Below, in pieces: positions 24,112 through 35,544 of a DNA stretch of 64,000 bases (positions are counted from its first letter, which is position 1; the number at the start of each line of letters is the position of its first letter). Below the pieces are notes generated by a model. The model did no database searches and was not told where the DNA came from. It saw nothing but the letters and a program-made list of their open reading frames with translations. The translations under genes were made by a program, and so were the position numbers. This stretch comes from Psoroptes ovis (taxonomy: Eukaryota; Arthropoda; Arachnida; Sarcoptiformes; Psoroptidae). The stretch covers positions 3,038,001-3,102,000 of the forward strand of contig PQWQ01000002.1 in assembly GCA_002943765.1 (NCBI GenBank), in the 5' to 3' direction.

Positions 24112-27100
24112 AGTTTATAAATCTCAGAATTAATTATTTCTATTATTATTATTAGCTATTTAAAATGGAACAAAAATGAAAAATTTCATAATTTTCGTCA
24201 AAAAAAAAAAAAAAAAACAAGGAAAATATTTCTATCATTAAGTTTGAATCGATAATGAATATGAATATATCAAAATGAAAATTATTGAAAACAAATCGAT
24301 ACATTTGATTGATTTCCATCATTTTTTTTCTTCAATCACTCAAAACACTCAACAAATAAAAATTCAAGGTTTCATATTAATAGGAATTATTATAAATACA
24401 AATTACGAAATCTATTTTATTATAATAAAAAAAATTGTTTCATGTGTTGGTCAATCAATTTTTTGAAAACAATTAATTCAATCTTCTTTTGTCCATTTAA
24501 CCATCACAACCAATTTGCAACAATGAATTCTATTATTGGATTTCCTTTTTGTTCTTTGTTCTTCTTCTTCATCAAAACAAAAAATTAATTTGTGCGAAAA
24601 ATTTTTTGATTGATTCATTCATTCATTTTTCGATGACCTCTTAGTGTTTCTTTTTTTTTACTAAATGAAACATCTTTCATCCTTCATCTTTATTGATGGT
24701 TGTTTATTGTTCAAAGAACATCAAATAAACATCAACTAAGAAATGGAAAAAAAATTAACATTGAATAATAACAGTAATAAATGAAAAGGTAAATTCTTTT
24801 CAGTTTTATTCTATTTCAATCACTTTGAAGGCCGGAAGGAAACAAAAAATAGAAACCAAATTACACGCACACACATGTTTGATGGAAAAAATGATTAATT
24901 GATAAATTGTAAAGAGGAGAAAACTTTAAAAAAAATAGTTCAAATTAACAGTTTAAAAAGATGTATGTGCTCACGTATTTAATACTCTAAACATCTTAAA
25001 CATCTTACAACAAATTTTCAAGGTTTTTCATCACTAATTTTCCCTAATAATATTTGATATTTGATGGAAACAATTTTGATACATTTGTTGTACATTTGTC
25101 CTTCCGTTTCTTGTGAAAATGTAAATAATTATATTTTCAACAACAATCAAACACTCAATGTGTTATTTTGTTAGCGTGTTAATGTTTTTCTAATCATCAC
25201 TTGTCATATTCTGTTATTATTATTATTGACCAAATGTAAAAAATTAAACAAACATCTGTTTTCAATCATATTTCGTGATGATTTTTTGAAACAATGAAAC
25301 AAAACAATGAAAATGATTACCCGATGTAATATGATTCGTGTTAATGAATGAATTGGATTTGATTCAATGAATGGATATATTCCAAAGAATTATCATCGAT
25401 CCAAACGAAACAATGATTCAAGGTCGTTTAATACGTTGTAAACAGTGGTAGATAATGAGTATTTTTCCAAAAAATTCACAAAAATAAACAAACGAAAATT
25501 TCAAATGTCAAAATTAATCAAAATATTATCATAATTATTTACGATTCAGAATTATAAGGATTGGTCAAATATTTAACACCAAATCCAAGTGTGTGTACAT
25601 TTTTATGTACTTTATTCATGTTCAAAATCAAATCCAAATGTATTTATTAATTTACTATTAAGCTTATTTATTTCAATCATTTTTTGAGTGAAGAAAAAAA
25701 TAGACAAAATGTTGTCAAAAATAATAGTTATGAATATGATTAATAAATGAGTGAAATAAATCAATAGGCGTGTTCGCTTAATTCAAATATTTATTATATT
25801 TTTTTCAATTTCAATTCAATGTTCCATTGTCAAATCAATGAAATGAAAATCAAATCCTAAAAAATCTTAAATTAGTAATTCAAATCATGTTTGTGAATGT
25901 GAATTCCACCTATTTATTTATTTATTTTTATTCAATTTTATCGAGAATAATTTCGACAAAATAGTTCTGAAATGAAATAAACCGAATTAATAAATAATAT
26001 TCATTCATTCATTCATTCATTCATTTATTTTGACTAAAATAGACATTTGGCCAAAATACTTGGACATTTTTTTTATATTGGCCACTCTCATTCATAATAA
26101 TTCCAATTATTATTATGAAATATTAATATAAGTTGTCAATTTCGATTGGTGGTCATTGTTATTGTTGAATTATTGCAAACTTTAAAAAAAATCAATTTCA
26201 ATGATTGCTCAATAATCAAATGGATTATTTTTATACAAACTCAATATACAATGCACACATTTAACACAATTAAATAAACATGAATCAAAAAAAAAAAAAA
26301 ATAATAGTGAAATCCAATTTACAATTTATACAATGCAATGATGGTGATGATGATGATGGATTGAATTGAATTGAATTAAATTGTGAAAATAAATAATCAC
26401 AAAATATGAAAATTTTCTTTGTTTCATTTCAATGTATTTGCAATTGTTGCACACATTGAACATTGAACGCGAAAAACGTGCAAAAATCAAAAAAAAAAAA
26501 AATTATTCAAGGATAATGTCAGCTTATAATGGTTTCAGCGAGAAAATGCAAAAAAAAATGATTGATACAAGAAGTGAAAACCACTTGATGAATTTGAATT
26601 TTTCCATTCCAAAATTTCTAATTATTATCATTAATTTATGATAATAATAACAACTACAAAATACAATTAACAATCTAATTATAATCATTGAATGATAATT
26701 TTAAAATTGTAAATTATCTTTGATCTTGTCGAACAAAAAATATGTTTTGTTTCTGTTTAACACGTGAATTATAATGTGTCCATCATAACCTTTCTGTTCC
26801 GATTGACCATGTTTTGTTAGAAAATTGTTTTATTATTGAATCAAAAGAATCGAAAATGCTCGATTGTCACATTTGAAATTGTTTAAAGATTTAAATTTAG
26901 ACATTTGTTTTTCGTTTTGTTTAATTGTTGATTTAATTAAATGATAATAATTGATGGAAATTTTTACAAAGTTTTTGTTTTTTTATTTGTTTTTTTTGTA
27001 CAAATAATTATGATCCAAACAAACATGATCCAAATGGACAGTTGATTTCTCTCATTTTTCTCTCAATGATATCATTATTTTTACCATTATAAGTGTTTCC

Positions 27101-27238
27101 ATTCTCTTCATTGAGTATGATTAGTTTTTATTTTCACAGAATTAAATTTGATCAATTTGATTCTAGTTAGTCACTCCCAATTACGAATATTTTGATGAAT
27201 TTTTTCGAGAAAATTTTTATTTTCTCATGATCTATTCA
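24112..27238. other. Intergenic, no gene seen
   Basis: About 3.1 kb of very AT-rich DNA. It contains an (ATTC)n tract at about 26000-26026, several A runs and scattered short open frames (for example 26432-26641) with no protein-like features. No inverted-repeat element or RNA gene was recognised. Confidence 0.6.
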
Positions 27239-27240
27239 TA

Positions 27241-27248
27241 TATAAATA
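27241..27248 (+). promoter_or_regulatory. TATA box of the cuticle-like gene at 27339
   Basis: TATAAATA, preceded by CATA, lies 91 bases upstream of the start codon. The same spacing and sequence class is found at three other secreted-protein genes in this window. Confidence 0.7.
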
Positions 27249-27338
27249 GCCATGATAATAATTTTTATATTCATCATATCAAATTAAATCATTATCATTC
27301 AATTCAAGAAATAAAAAACAATAATAATAAAAATAAAA

Positions 27339-27930
27339 ATGAAATTTTTAATTGTAAGTGGTCATTATTGGTCTTCAATTTTCTGGATTAATAATTTTTT
27401 GTTTGTTTTCTCAAAAAATTAAAATATTAATTAGGTATTGAGCGTTATCTCAGTCGCTGCTGCCATTCCAGCTTATGACAGTTATGGCTATGGTGCTCCA
27501 TTGGCTTTAGGTCATGCTTCAATGGCTATCGCTGGTCCAGCTTATGCTTATCCAGCTCATGGTTATGCTTTGCCAGCCCACGGTGCTCCAGCTGGTCTCG
27601 GTGGTAATGGTTTCGGTTATGGTGGTCACTTTTCACCAATGCCAGTTCAAGAAGTTAAATTTGTTGGTGTTCCACAACCATATCCAGTTGCTCAACCAAT
27701 CCCAGTTGACAAACCATACACAGTTCCAGGTATGTGCATAGATTGGAAACTAATTATTCGAAAAACGTTTCATTAATTTAAATTTTTTTCATCTAAAAAA
27801 ATTAGTTGACAAACCATACACCGTCCCAGTTGATCGACCAGTTCCAGCTCCATACGTTGCCAAAGTTGTTCAACCAATGATTCACAAACAAACTGTTCTC
27901 AGTTCAGCCATCGTTTCAGCTCATAAATAA
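27339..27930 (+). CDS. Secreted cuticle-like protein rich in Ala, Pro, Gly, Tyr
   Basis: Three exons (27339-27353, 27435-27729, 27806-27930) give 144 aa. The first exon codes for only MKFLI, so the intron cuts the signal peptide (about residues 1-16, MKFLIVLSVISVAAA), a gene layout common in arthropod cuticle-protein genes. The mature protein begins IPAYDSYGYGAP and continues with AGPAYAYPAHGYALPAHGAPAG. It ends with a Val/Pro repeat region, VDKPYTVP occurring twice and then VDRPVPAPYV, that straddles intron 2. It has no chitin-binding Rebers-Riddiford motif and no Cys in the mature part, so it is a low-complexity structural protein, presumably extracellular. The coding region is markedly GC-richer than its surroundings. 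Confidence 0.88.
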
Positions 27931-28421
27931 ATTAAATTATAAATCAACATCACATTTTCGCATGATACGAAATGAAGGATTGATTATTAGTGGACAGTCG
28001 CATAAAGTCATATTTAAATGAAAAGATTTTATCATACAAAAAAATATCATTGACATCTAAATATTTTTTTAATGTGTAATAAGTTGCGATTTTGTATAAA
28101 TAAAATAAAATAAATAAAAAAAATATCATAATCAAAAAAAAAAAAAAAAAAAAAATAAAGCGTTTTCATGCTCAATTATTTTGAGTTTAAATGGTTGACT
28201 GTTTCACACGATTGATTTGATAATGATCCTCTGCGAAATTTTCAATTAATATTCATTAGTTGATTTTTAAGATACATCCAGACAATAACTGAGGGAAAGA
28301 AATATAAATCAATCATATCGATTTGTTCCGATTTCAAAGTTCAATTTGTTATATTTGATATTTACTATTTGTATCATTTATTATCATACATTTTTTCTCA
28401 TGATAATAAATAAAAACCAGA
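27931..28421. other. Spacer with a long A tract
   Basis: 3' UTR of the cuticle-like gene, with AATAAA-type signals at about 28096-28115 and an uninterrupted A run at about 28134-28155, then the upstream region of the SLC37A4-like gene. No other gene was seen. Confidence 0.5.
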
Positions 28422-30209
28422 ATGAAATCTCAGAAAAACAAATTCAGTTTGGTCTCATTGAGTTTGTCCTCGGTTAGTGAGATTATATTTAAAAATTTGA
28501 AAAATGAAAATTCAATTGAAAATTTCAAATCAAAATAAAATATTTGCCATTTTCATAGGTTATGTAATTTATATTTTTAATAAAAAATCATTAATACCAT
28601 TATATGGGGATTTAATTAATGATTTCAATTTAAATGAACAAGATGTTGGTATGTTTTTGTGTCTTTTAATTAATTTTTAAGACTTGTCGATTTTAACGTT
28701 TGTCATTTTTCTATGTGTGAATAATGCTAACAAATTTTTGTATTTGTTATTTGTTTTAATGAGAAAATTAACAAAACAAAACAAAACATTCGGATTTGAA
28801 TTATAAATATAAAAAACATTTATTCATTTATTAAGTTTGAATTTTTCAACTACAACAACAACAACAATAAATAAGGTTTCATCGCAAGTTCACAACAATT
28901 ATCAATAACAATAGTAACATTTTTAGGTGGAATATTGATCGATCATATATCGTCAACAAAATTATTTTCAACCGGTCTTATATTGGCCGGTATTAGTACG
29001 ATAATATTTCCATTTTTCGGTAAAAATGTTCATCATTTCTCATTTATTTGGTTATTGAATGGTATTGGACATGGATTAGAATTACCAACAGCATTATTTT
29101 TAACGAAAAAACTTAGCAGTAAAAAAGCGTTTGCAACGAATTGGTCATTCATTTCGATTGCTGTGAATATTGCCGGTATTATAACACCGATATGGTGTGT
29201 ATATTTTTCTAAAAATTTTGGTTGGCAAATCGCTATGATTATTTCGGGAATAATTACCTTGTTGACTGGTTTGATATTTTTGTCACATTTTCATGATGAT
29301 GAAAATGAGCTTAAACAGAAAAAAATTCATATCACACAGCATGGTCATGGCAACAAAAACAAATCAAAACTGATTGATTTAAATAAATGGAAACTTTTAA
29401 TCTTTTTCCCAGAATTATTACTCTTGATGTGTAATCGGTAATTAATCAATCAATCCAATGCATATTCGATTATGATTGTTGAATTTTTTCTTTGTTTGAA
29501 TAGTTTTATTGTGTCTTTATATCGTATATCAATGAGTGATTGGACGCAATTATATTTTACATCAATCAAACACTTGAATCAGCATAAATATTATGCAAGC
29601 ATATTTATAACTGCATTTGAATCAAGTAGTATTTTTGGAAAATTATTATCAGGAAAAGTAAATGAATATTTAATACAAAAATACATGAAAACATCATCAA
29701 TAACATCGATACGCTATTCAATAACAATTTGTTTTCATCTACTGACATTGATAGCATTAATATTTTATTGTAATTTATCATCTATGATCAATAATTTATC
29801 ATTTATAATTATAATTGCAATTATTGGTGGTTTATCATCGGCTGGTAATGTTATCACTTTAAGTGTGCTTTCAACTGAAATTAATAATCATAATAATGAT
29901 TCAATCCTACGAAATAATCAAGGTTTAATTATATCATTTTGTAATTTAGCTAATAAATGTATGTAATTTTCAATAACGAATTTTTAATCTTATGTAATTA
30001 TGATAATTATTATTTTCTTATAATTATATTTTGATTTTATTTTAGTTGGCGCAATCTGTTCAGGATATCCATTTACGTTGATTTCTTATTTAATCGATTG
30101 GCATGGAGCATTCACACTTTTATCCATAATTACTACTTTTATCATTATTTTTGATTTAATCCATTATTATAATAATAAGAATATTCTCGATCAAGATTTG
30201 AAAAATTGA
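28422..30209 (+). CDS. Major-facilitator sugar-phosphate transporter, SLC37A4-like
   Basis: Five exons (28422-28476, 28559-28648, 28876-29437, 29504-29958, 30046-30209) give 441 aa, similar to SLC37A4 (429 aa), the ER glucose-6-phosphate translocase. Seen: YVIYIFNKKSLIPLYGDLI near TM1; DVGFIASSQQLSI, which parallels the family's GFITSSQS; GGILIDHISSTKLFSTGLILAG; WLLNGIGHGLELPTALFLTKKL; and MSDWTQLYFTS in the second half. Twelve hydrophobic segments are likely. The family is divergent here: the usual Arg in the FNRK segment of TM1 is Asn-Lys (IFNKKS), and the WPPxxK loop reads LELPTALFLTKK. A different substrate from glucose-6-phosphate is therefore possible. Intron 2 is 227 bases, long for this window. 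Exon 1 uses donor GTGAGA at 28477; an earlier GT would put a stop in frame. Confidence 0.8.
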
Positions 30210-30679
30210 TTTTGAAAAAAATAATCAAACCAATATTTTTTTTCGTACTTTTTTGTTCTTTTGTTTATTGAACTTGATTTTTTAGAAAAAATTGATTTTC
30301 TTCCTGTTTCTTATTAATTTTTGGGTGAATTTTTCCATCGTTTCATTTCCAATTACTGAAGCAATAAAAAAAAATTCAAACTTGATTTTAATCAAAAACA
30401 ATAATATCGAGTTTATGATAAGAAATCAAAGATAAATTTTGTGAAAAAATAGCTTTTTTCACGCGGGGAGAATAATCTAGAAACAAGATAACTTGTACTT
30501 GTTTTACCCTATTCAAAAATGCTTATCATGATTTGATTATCATCATTGATAGTGTATTGACCAGTGGTATATGTTGTTGTTATTGTTGTTTTGGGTCGGA
30601 AGTCATATATATAAGAGTTAGTGTTATCATAGAATATAGTTTTGCTGATAATTGTATATCAGAACCATAAAAACCACCA
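30210..30679. other. Spacer upstream of the lipocalin gene
   Basis: 3' UTR of the SLC37A4-like gene and upstream sequence of the lipocalin gene. A second TATA-like stretch (TATATATAAG) lies at about 30606-30615, about 160 bases before the lipocalin ATG. No other gene was seen. Confidence 0.5.
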
Positions 30680-30687
30680 TATAAATA
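30680..30687 (+). promoter_or_regulatory. TATA box of the lipocalin gene
   Basis: TATAAATA, 85 bases upstream of the start codon, in the same position as in the nearby cuticle-like genes. An alternative upstream TATA-like run lies at about 30606. Confidence 0.65.
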
Positions 30688-30771
30688 GTGGTCATTTTTT
30701 ACATTTCGAATCATATTGTGTTTTGTGATTTCTAAGAATTTCAATATCTATTTCAAAATAAAATTTCAAAC

Positions 30772-31762
30772 ATGTCAAAATCAATAATTTTATTACCACC
30801 ATTATTGTTGTTGTTGGTGATTCCTCATAATCATGCAGCAACAGTACATCGATTTTATAATGGCGATTGTCCGAAAATTGAAACAATGACAAGTTTTAAT
30901 ATTGATAAATTTCTTGGTGAATGGTACATTATTGAAAATGCCAATGATAATGGACAAGTTTGTCTTCGTGAAGAATTTATCGCAACTCAAGAGCCCATAA
31001 CCGTAACTGTCAAACATGATGATGAGCCATTAGACATGGCACGTAATGAACTTTGGGATTGGAAAAATGGACAAGCATCGGATAAACTTGAAGCAGAAGA
31101 TGAAACAGTGAAAATTATGGAAAAAGTTTATCATGTTAAACGTAGTTATTTACCATTCGGAGGCCGTCAAATTATTACTGAAACAGGTAAAGTATTTTTG
31201 CATAAAAATTTCCTTTTCTTTGCTTATTGTTCAATTTTTTATTTTATAAATAGGAAAAATAACTTTTGTTTCGAATAAAAGTCAATCTGAAATGGAAGTC
31301 AGTTTACCCTACACCGAAACTGGAATGTTAAATTTAAAAAATTATGAAATCATTGCCACCGATTATAATCGATTTGCATTAGTTTGGCGTTGTCAAAAAA
31401 CAATTTTCGGTCATCGTCGTTCAGCTCAATTAATGACACGTGAAATTGATTTGAATGAAAAATCACGACAAGAATTACAAACATTAGTGAAACATTTCGA
31501 AAAACAATATGATATCAAATTTACACCTGTACGACAAACTGATTGTGATGAAATTCCGGCCGATGAACAACCCAAATCGAAGCAAGAAGAATCATCAAAA
31601 CATTCAACAACGAAGCCGGTCGTCGACCCTTCTAAACCGATTCACACACAAGAAACAAATAATAATGAAAACGGCAGTGAACAGCCTAAAAAAAATAAAA
31701 AGAAATTAATCAACATTGAAGTTGGAGGCTTTCAGCTCACCATTTCATATCCATTCTTTTGA
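30772..31762 (+). CDS. Secreted lipocalin with a charged C-terminal extension
   Basis: Two exons (30772-31186, 31254-31762) give 307 aa. The signal peptide is about 1-22 (MSKSIILLPPLLLLLVIPHNHA). The lipocalin barrel (about 28-210) starts with the family's first conserved block, KFLGEWYII (GxW). It contains the second block as TDYNRFALVWRC and the third-block Arg near the end of the barrel. Cys residues in DCPKIE, QVCLREE and WRCQK could form the usual disulfides. Lipocalins carry small hydrophobic ligands outside cells; apolipoprotein D-like forms are common in arthropods. Residues about 215-285 form a Ser/Lys/Glu/Asn/Thr-rich tail that the family normally lacks, and the protein ends in a short hydrophobic segment, IEVGGFQLTISYPFF. 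The ligand is unknown. Confidence 0.85.
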
Positions 31763-32771
31763 ATCCAATTTGAATTGAAATTCAAAGATCTTTCATTTTT
31801 TTATCCTCATCATTTTTAATCACACATTTTTTTCTTTTAATCTCCATTAATTCTTGAAATATTTCATGTATTAATAAGTAGGAAAAAAAATTCAATCAAA
31901 TCCTTCATATTTGTAAAATGAAGTTATAATTAAAACTCAATAAAATATTCATTTTTTATACTGATCAAATTAGCATGAGAAAATACTTGATTCAATGAAA
32001 TTTATTTGATTTGATTTGTTTTCAATCATACATAAACACAATCGTCATTGAATTATTCGATCAAATTCAATTAAATCTTAAATTATCGATCAATTAATGA
32101 TGGAAAATTTTGCACGTACAATTTTTAATGGTCATCAATCATTATCATGATTTTGTTATTGATCAGCAAGATCATGGTTCATGGATAGCATCATTGTTCC
32201 ATAAGGAATTCCGACCAAATAACTGCAGAGGAAACTGAAAAAAAATCAATTTGACTGGTCATCCAGTTGATGTACAAATATACAAATGTAGTTGGTTGGA
32301 TGTTGCGTTCATTTATCATTTTTTTAAGCACATTTATTTATTCAATCATCGTCATATTTTTATTTCATCACATGACAATTTAATACGATTGTCAATATCT
32401 ACCATTCTATATTTATAATTATTATTATTATTTCTATTTTTCAGCTTCCATTATTTCCATTTTTTTAAATATTTCATGATTGTTTCAAAACTCGCCCTAA
32501 ATGCCCATTAGCGATTAATTTTTCAGCTCAATTTATATTCAAATGTCAAAAATGCATGAATGAATATTGTTTACGCATAAAATCACGTATTTTGTCAACA
32601 TATTAATATTTGATCAATTGATTTCGTATCAATAACGATTATTGATGAAATAATGGCATTAGAAAATGGAAAGAAAAATCGTACAAATTCATTGTTTTAA
32701 GATTAAAAAAATCTATTTATTCAAAATTCATTTTTTACAAAATTCAAAATTGTTTCATTTTTGCAAATGAT
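31763..32771. other. Intergenic, no gene seen
   Basis: About 1 kb of AT-rich DNA between the lipocalin gene and the cuticle-like gene on the - strand (convergent). It holds 3' UTRs; nothing else was recognised. Confidence 0.5.
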
Positions 32772-33150
32772 TTAATGACCATAACCGTAGGCCAATGGTG
32801 CACCATAAGCATAACCATGACTGGCTACTGGAGCAAGAATTTTGCCATAACTATAACCTAAAGCTGGGGCAGCATAACCATAGCTGTAACCATGAGCAAG
32901 TGGCAAAGCTGGGGCAGCATGAAGCAATGGAGCTGGTTGTGAAACATATTTTGATACAGTTGTTCCGATTGGAACCAAAGCTGATTTTTGTGTTTGATAA
33001 GTGTAAGCAGCTGGAGCCAAAATTGCTGGAGCTGGGACAGCTGAAGCGACGGCTAAGATGGTAGCGAAAGCAATCTAAATAATTTGGAATAAATTGTTAA
33101 AAATTACAATCAAAAAGCAGCAAACTTAAGAAACTTACGATGAATTTCAT
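32772..33150 (-). CDS. Secreted Ala/Tyr/Gly-rich cuticle-like protein
   Basis: Two exons read leftwards (33150-33139, 33074-32772) give 104 aa. The first coding exon is only MKFI, and intron 1 again interrupts the signal peptide (MKFIIAFATILAVASA). The mature part, beginning VPAPAILAPAAYTY, is built of Ala, Pro, Tyr, Gly and His, with AAPAL and GYSYGYA/GYAYGA repeats, and ends in YGYGH. It lacks Cys and any chitin-binding motif. Composition, gene structure and TATA spacing match the gene at 27339, so both look like members of one structural-protein group, possibly cuticle, silk or glandular secretion. Confidence 0.87.
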
Positions 33151-33243
33151 TTTTTATTCTTAGTTTTAGTTTTTTTCGAAATTATTCGATGAAAATTGTT
33201 TGAATGATATTTGGAACGTACTGTTGACGATATTTTCAATCAG

Positions 33244-33253
33244 TATTTATATA
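33244..33253 (-). promoter_or_regulatory. TATA box of the cuticle-like gene ending at 33150
   Basis: On the - strand it reads TATATAAATA, about 94 bases upstream of the start codon. It is followed by a short AT-poor leader. Confidence 0.7.
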
Positions 33254-34234
33254 CTTTATTTTTTCAAGACCAATAACAACGTACAAAAGAGCGAATTAAT
33301 ATGATTTTTTCTATTTTTTTCTTTAATTCTCTATTTCAATTCACCTTATGTAGTTATAAATAAAATTATTCAATTTTGACTAATAATAATAACAATCACA
33401 AGTAATGGTAATATTATTAGTCTTCCTTCCCGCAGGAACAAGCTAAGAATTGCTTTCTCTTTTTTCCATTCCATTCATCATTTTTATTTATAATTTAATG
33501 ATGATCATCTTCATCATCATCATTGTTGTTAATGTTGTTAAGCATTTTCAATGTTCTGTTGCTATTGGATTGATGATTGATGCTAACGACAAACAATAAA
33601 CAAACAAATAACAACAGTAATAGTACAAAATAAACTGAAATTATGTTCGTTTTTGCTTTCGAAAATGAATGCAAATAATTATTGTTATTATTATCATTAA
33701 TTTATAGACTATGAAATTAAATCTTTTAGATATGATGATGATGATGATCGATGATAATAATTCTCTTTGTTGTTTTTGATGGCAAAAATATTGAAAAAAA
33801 TAATAATTGACATTGACAATTGAACAAGGTAAAAATGTATTAGAAGAAGAAAAAATCAGAATTTTTTGTACTTTCCAATACGTATGAAATTTACATTTTT
33901 TTCATTTCATTTTTTCTGATGTTTTCACCTTCAATCAATAATTGACTGCTGTTGTTATTGTTGTATGTTGATGGCAAATAATCAATGTTCAATTACATTT
34001 TCAGTTTGAAAATTCGTGATTATATGATTTTCATCTATTTTTTCAAGTTAGTGGAATTTTTGTCAATTTTTTCCTTTCATTTTCAAATAATTGAATATAA
34101 ATTTGAATTTTTTTTTTCATTTCGAGTATTATTTATTAATAGTCATTTTTGAAATATTATTATAAATACATATTCAACATGTTGATATGATAATATATAA
34201 AAAATATTGTAAAAATTATTGAAATTTTTTTTTC
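33254..34234. other. Intergenic, no gene seen
   Basis: About 1 kb of AT-rich DNA with small ATG/ATC trinucleotide tracts (about 33735-33760). No gene or RNA was recognised. Confidence 0.5.
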
Positions 34235-34634
34235 TTAATGCATCAAACCATGTCCATGCATTAATGGAGCGGCATGCATCATATGACCATGTGAGTACAT
34301 TGGAGCAGCGTGCATCATTGGAGCGGCGTGCATAATCGGAGCAGCTTGATGCATACTAACGTGAGCCATGGTTTTAACTGGAATCAAACCTAAAAATGAA
34401 ATTAAAATATTTTTACCAAATAGTTATTTTTTAATCGAAAATCTCAAATAGAATATAATTACTTCGATGAGTTGAATGATAGGTGATAGCGGCTGGAGCC
34501 ATGTGCATGGCTGGTGCCATGTGCATAGCTGGAGCCATATGCATAGCTGGGGCCATATGCATAGCTGGAGCCATGTGCATTGGAACGGCAGTGGCGACGG
34601 CCAACAAAGCAGCGAAAGCGATGATGAATTTCAT
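34235..34634 (-). CDS. Secreted Met/His-rich repeat protein
   Basis: Two exons read leftwards (34634-34463, 34389-34235) give 108 aa. The signal peptide MKFIIAFAALLAVATA is nearly the same as in the neighbouring gene at 33150. The mature chain opens with VP and five tandem copies of MHMAPA, encoded by 18-base repeats at about 34497-34584. After the intron it continues with irregular MHAAP-type units (MHQAAP, IMHAAP, MMHAAP, MMHAAP) and ends HGHGLMH. Met and His make up a very large share of the mature protein, and there is no Cys. Such composition could bind copper or other soft metals, or belong to a structural or adhesive secretion; both are guesses. Unlike the other two genes here, the signal peptide is not split by an intron. 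I know no named family for it. Confidence 0.85.
34478..34584 (-). repeat. Tandem 18-base coding repeat (MHMAPA units)
   Basis: Five near-identical 18-base units of the type ATGCAYATGGCNCCAGCY encode MHMAPA. Copies differ at a few third-codon positions, so they are partly homogenised. The tract lies inside the Met/His-rich secreted protein gene. Confidence 0.85.
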
Positions 34635-34736
34635 TTTGGATTTGCGTTAAAAATTTTGTTTAGCGATTAATATGGAAGTTTTTATAAAATTTGTTTTAAA
34701 TGATCTAAATCGCTCGATTGACATAGCTTTATATAT

Positions 34737-34745
34737 TAAAATTTT
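34737..34745 (-). promoter_or_regulatory. TATA box of the Met/His-rich protein gene
   Basis: On the - strand it reads TATATAAAG, 103 bases upstream of the start codon, which matches the spacing seen at the other secreted-protein genes. Confidence 0.65.
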
Positions 34746-35513
34746 ACTGAAAAAAATTCACACCAAATCAAACTAAATTAGAATAATTAATCATAACAGT
34801 ATAATCAATCGTGATCCCAAATGATATTGGTAAAACGATATCACATGAATTAAATGAATTTACTGTTTAATTAAACTAAATTAGAAATGATTGAATTTGA
34901 AAAGTCTTACTATTTTGAATGTTCCAAAGTAAAAACAATCGAAATGATAAAAATAAGTTCATTTGCGAACATTTTGAATTGGAAAAATGTGTTTTTGATT
35001 CAAAATCAATAATTATGCATTACTAAGGTGTTGTTGTTGTTTTGATATAATAAGTGTTATTTTTATTCTTTTATTTTTGTTAAAAATATAATCAAGAGCA
35101 ACAAACAAACACGTCAATCATATCAAAACTCAAATCAAATCCAAAACAAAGCAAACATGGTGAACATAATCCGTTTGAATATGTAATCAAGAATTTTTGA
35201 TCCATAGATTTGATCATAATGAAATTTGAATTGAAAATGAAAAATTGTTGGCATTGAAAATGTTCACACATGCACTGAATTGAATGACAGTTATAATAAT
35301 AAGATATTGTAATTGGTCAGTACAATTTTTGGTGTTTCTGCGAAAAAAATGGATCGGGTGTTGCCATCGCGCCAAATGAAATGAAATGAAATCAAAACAC
35401 TTTGATGGCCACATAAAGGTTCAAGATATAAGATAATTTCAACTATTATAATTATTATTATAATAATTGTTATGCATAAACAATTAATCAACTATCATTA
35501 ATAGTGGTGTGTG

Positions 35514-35544
<31 letters not shown>

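Noticed and set aside
28473..28570. Splice donor GTTAGT at 28473 for exon 1 of the SLC37A4-like gene
   Set aside because: It would put an immediate stop in frame (GTT ATG TAA). The donor GTGAGA at 28477 keeps the frame and restores the TM1 segment.
34476..34670. Trp/His/Ser repeat frame (HVHSWSHMHSWGHMHSW-like) on the + strand
   Set aside because: It is the reverse complement of the MHMAPA repeats. The - strand frame has a signal peptide, an intron and a TATA box.
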